Shown here piece by piece: positions 4,711 to 5,990 of a DNA stretch of 5,990 bases. The position numbers and the translations under genes are program-made. How positions within the stretch are numbered: position 1 is the first letter of the stretch; every line of letters starts with the position of its first letter. Under the pieces are notes generated by a model. It searched no databases. It saw nothing but the letters and a program-made list of their open reading frames with translations, and had not been told where the DNA came from. Origin of the DNA: Chloroflexota bacterium (lineage in GTDB: Bacteria; Chloroflexota; UBA6077; CF-72); assembly GCA_019242065.1 (NCBI GenBank), contig JAFAWJ010000275.1:1-5990 (forward strand), read 5' to 3'.

Positions 4711-5879
4711 TGGCCGTTCGTACCCCTTCGCCGCTTGATCCTCCGCGGCGGCTGCTGATGGGTTCGGGGCCCAGTAATGCGGAGACGCGGGTGTTGCAGG
4801 CGATGGCCGCGGCGCCGCTGGCGGCGGACGATCCGGCGGTCGAGGGTCTGCTGGCGGATCTGTCCGCGCGGCTGCGGCAGGTGTTCCAGGCCAGTGACGC
4901 GACCACCCTGGCGGTCCCAGGCGCCTCGCGCGCAGGGCTGGAGGCGGTGCTGGCCAGCGTGATCGAGCCTGGCGACACCGTGCTGGTAGGTGTCTACGGG
5001 CACTTTGGCGAGCTACTGTCCACGCTCGCCGCACGCCACGGCGCGCGCGTCGAGCGAGTCGAGGCAACCTGGGGCACTGCCGTGTCACCCGAGGTCCTGG
5101 CTCGGCGGGTGCGGGAACTCTCGCCAAAGCTGCTCGCGATCGTGCACGCCGACACGTCGACGGGCATCGTCCAGCCACTGGCGGAGGTCGGGCCCGCCTG
5201 CCGTGAGACCGGCACCTTGCTCATGGCCGACACGGTGCTCAGCATCGGCGGCTGCGAGGTTGCCGTGGACGACTGGTGCGTCGACGCGGCCGTCGGCGGG
5301 TTGCAAAAGTGCTTGGGTGGCCCGCCGGGGCTGGCGCTGGTCAGCCTGTCGCTGCGGTTCCTGGAGGTGCTGCGCGGGCGGCGCAGCGTGCCGCGCACGG
5401 CGTACCTGGATCTGGCGCGGCTGTTGGCCGGCTGGGAGACACTTGACGGGCGCGCGGAGATGGCCATACCCATGCTTATGGCGGCGCATGCAGCGCTGGG
5501 GCTGGTGCTCGAAGAGGGGCTTGCGGCGCGATGGGCGCGGCACCGCGCGGCAAGTCTGGCGCTGCGGCGCGGACTGGATGCGATGGGGCTCGTGCGGTTC
5601 GGGGACGCGGCGCATGCGGTGCCGATGATCACGCTGGTGAGCGTGCCCGAGGGGGTGGACGAGGCTGGGGTGCGGGCGCAGTTGCTGGCGGAGCACGGGA
5701 TCGAGATCATGGCCGCCTTTGGTCCGCTGCGCGGGCGGGTGTGGCGGATCGGGACGATGGGGACCAACGCCGCGCTGCCGAGCGTGCTGGCGGTGCTCGG
5801 TGGCCTGGAAGCTGTGCTGTCCTCGCGGGGCTTCCCAATTCCTCGCGGCGCGGCGACGGACGCAGCCCGAGAGCCCTGA
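4677..5879 (+). CDS. Class V aminotransferase (alanine/ureidoglycine-glyoxylate type)
   Basis: A 400-residue fold-type I PLP enzyme. Signatures in order are LLMGSGPSNAETRVLQAM (26-43), PGASRAGLEAVLASVIEPGDTVLV (81-104), VHADTSTGIVQPL (156-168), the cofactor-ring Asp185 in MADTVLSIGG, the PLP Schiff-base Lys211 in GGLQKCLGGPPG, and Arg357 in WRIGTMGTNA, which binds the substrate carboxylate in relatives. The closest resemblance is to PucG (ureidoglycine-glyoxylate) and alanine-glyoxylate aminotransferases, which move an amino group onto glyoxylate; the true substrate is not shown. The YHHTxP motif, whose Tyr and Thr contact the PLP phosphate across the dimer in human AGT, reads AEMAIP (260-265). 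Start: GTG 4677 has GAGGT (4666-4670) 6 nt upstream, but GTG 4707 or TTG 4710 would fit the family N-terminus better and leave a gap to the divergent SDR. It converges on the last gene. Confidence 0.9.
   Translation: MNQGYPDTLCVLAVRTPSPLDPPRRLLMGSGPSNAETRVLQAMAAAPLAADDPAVEGLLADLSARLRQVFQASDATTLAVPGASRAGLEAVLASVIEPGDTVLVGVYGHFGELLSTLAARHGARVERVEATWGTAVSPEVLARRVRELSPKLLAIVHADTSTGIVQPLAEVGPACRETGTLLMADTVLSIGGCEVAVDDWCVDAAVGGLQKCLGGPPGLALVSLSLRFLEVLRGRRSVPRTAYLDLARLLAGWETLDGRAEMAIPMLMAAHAALGLVLEEGLAARWARHRAASLALRRGLDAMGLVRFGDAAHAVPMITLVSVPEGVDEAGVRAQLLAEHGIEIMAAFGPLRGRVWRIGTMGTNAALPSVLAVLGGLEAVLSSRGFPIPRGAATDAAREP
4686..4693. promoter_or_regulatory. 8-bp palindrome GGGTACCC ahead of the SDR gene
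   Basis: The second of two GGTACC-centred palindromes in the window. Read toward the SDR it gives GGGTACCCT followed by 10 nt and the ATG. Read toward the MBL gene, the other copy gives CGGTACCGT followed by 11 nt and the ATG. The matching spacing hints at a shared promoter or operator element, but two copies are weak evidence. Confidence 0.3.
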
Positions 5880-5902
5880 TCCCCCAATTGCGCTACAGGG
5901 CT
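5872..5902. terminator. Inverted repeat spanning the convergent stop codons
   Basis: A perfect 7-bp inverted repeat AGCCCTG (5872-5878) and CAGGGCT (5896-5902) encloses a 17-nt loop and overlaps both stop codons. It is placed for a bidirectional terminator between convergent genes, but the loop is long and neither side has a T-run, so the call is weak. Confidence 0.3.
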
Positions 5903-5990
5903 TGGGCTATCTGGGTGGCCAGGCGGGCGTTGGCTTTTACCAGGGTCAGGTTGACGGCGACGCTCGCGCCGGCGGTTTGGGCGCGGAAGA
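5893..5990 (-). CDS. Unidentified protein, C-terminal fragment
   Basis: The window ends inside this gene. On the minus strand, 31 residues are open from the edge to a TAG at 5893-5895, beginning FRAQTAGASVAVN and ending ANARLATQIAQAL. The stretch is rich in Ala, Leu, Val and Gln and looks like one amphipathic alpha-helix. The codons are G/C-rich at third positions, and the stop lies just 13 bp from the aminotransferase stop, which fits a convergent neighbour. I do not recognise the family from this end alone. Confidence 0.5.
   Translation of the reverse strand, partial: FRAQTAGASVAVNLTLVKANARLATQIAQAL

Noticed and set aside
3596..4978. 460-codon minus-strand frame containing the small 85-residue gene
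   Set aside because: Everything upstream of GTG 3853 is an Arg/Gly/Pro-rich out-of-frame reading of the SDR gene; only the last 85 codons look like protein.
3877..5178. Longer 433-codon version of the SDR gene
   Set aside because: The extra N-terminal part is Arg/Pro/Ala-rich, antisense to the aminotransferase, and the Rossmann fold begins directly after ATG 4674.

Overview
The window is GC-rich, and its coding frames strongly prefer G or C at third codon positions. It holds ordinary-looking bacterial metabolic genes packed with very short gaps. A PAC2-family protein beside a PucG-type aminotransferase and an SDR, with GTG and TTG starts plausible, suggests a high-GC actinobacterium or a member of Chloroflexota. 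This is inference from gene content, and nothing here fixes the lineage. I found no tRNA, rRNA, CRISPR array, transposase or insertion sequence.

Layout. Positions 1-188 (+) carry the C-terminal end of a VOC/glyoxalase-fold protein. It converges on a PAC2-family gene (208-1161, minus) across 19 bp. A 69-bp divergent region (1162-1230) then leads into a rightward group: an MBL-fold metallo-hydrolase (1231-2070), a small two-helix membrane protein overlapping its 3' end (2024-2446), and an alpha/beta hydrolase with a clear ribosome binding site (2493-3317). Two adjacent hairpins follow the hydrolase stop, then a small arginine-rich hypothetical gene (3366-3599, +). That gene ends inside a CTAG it shares with the stop of a small hypothetical gene on the other strand (3596-3853, minus). 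The latter lies 23 nt behind an SDR-family gene (3877-4674, minus), probably in the same transcript. A class V aminotransferase of the alanine/ureidoglycine-glyoxylate type (4677-5879, +) diverges from the SDR with almost no space between starts. The window closes with the C-terminal end of a minus-strand gene (5893 to edge).

How the genes fit together. Two hydrolases (MBL and alpha/beta), an atypical SDR, a VOC protein and an aminotransferase would suit small-molecule catabolism, but no specific pathway can be read from the sequence. The most noteworthy points are the SDR that has lost the YxxxK catalytic pair, the aminotransferase that has lost the Tyr/Thr pair contacting the cofactor phosphate in its relatives, and a GGTACC palindrome that occurs only twice in the window, both times 10-11 nt before an ATG in a divergent gene-start region. 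I do not see convincing evidence of a wholly new multi-gene system here.
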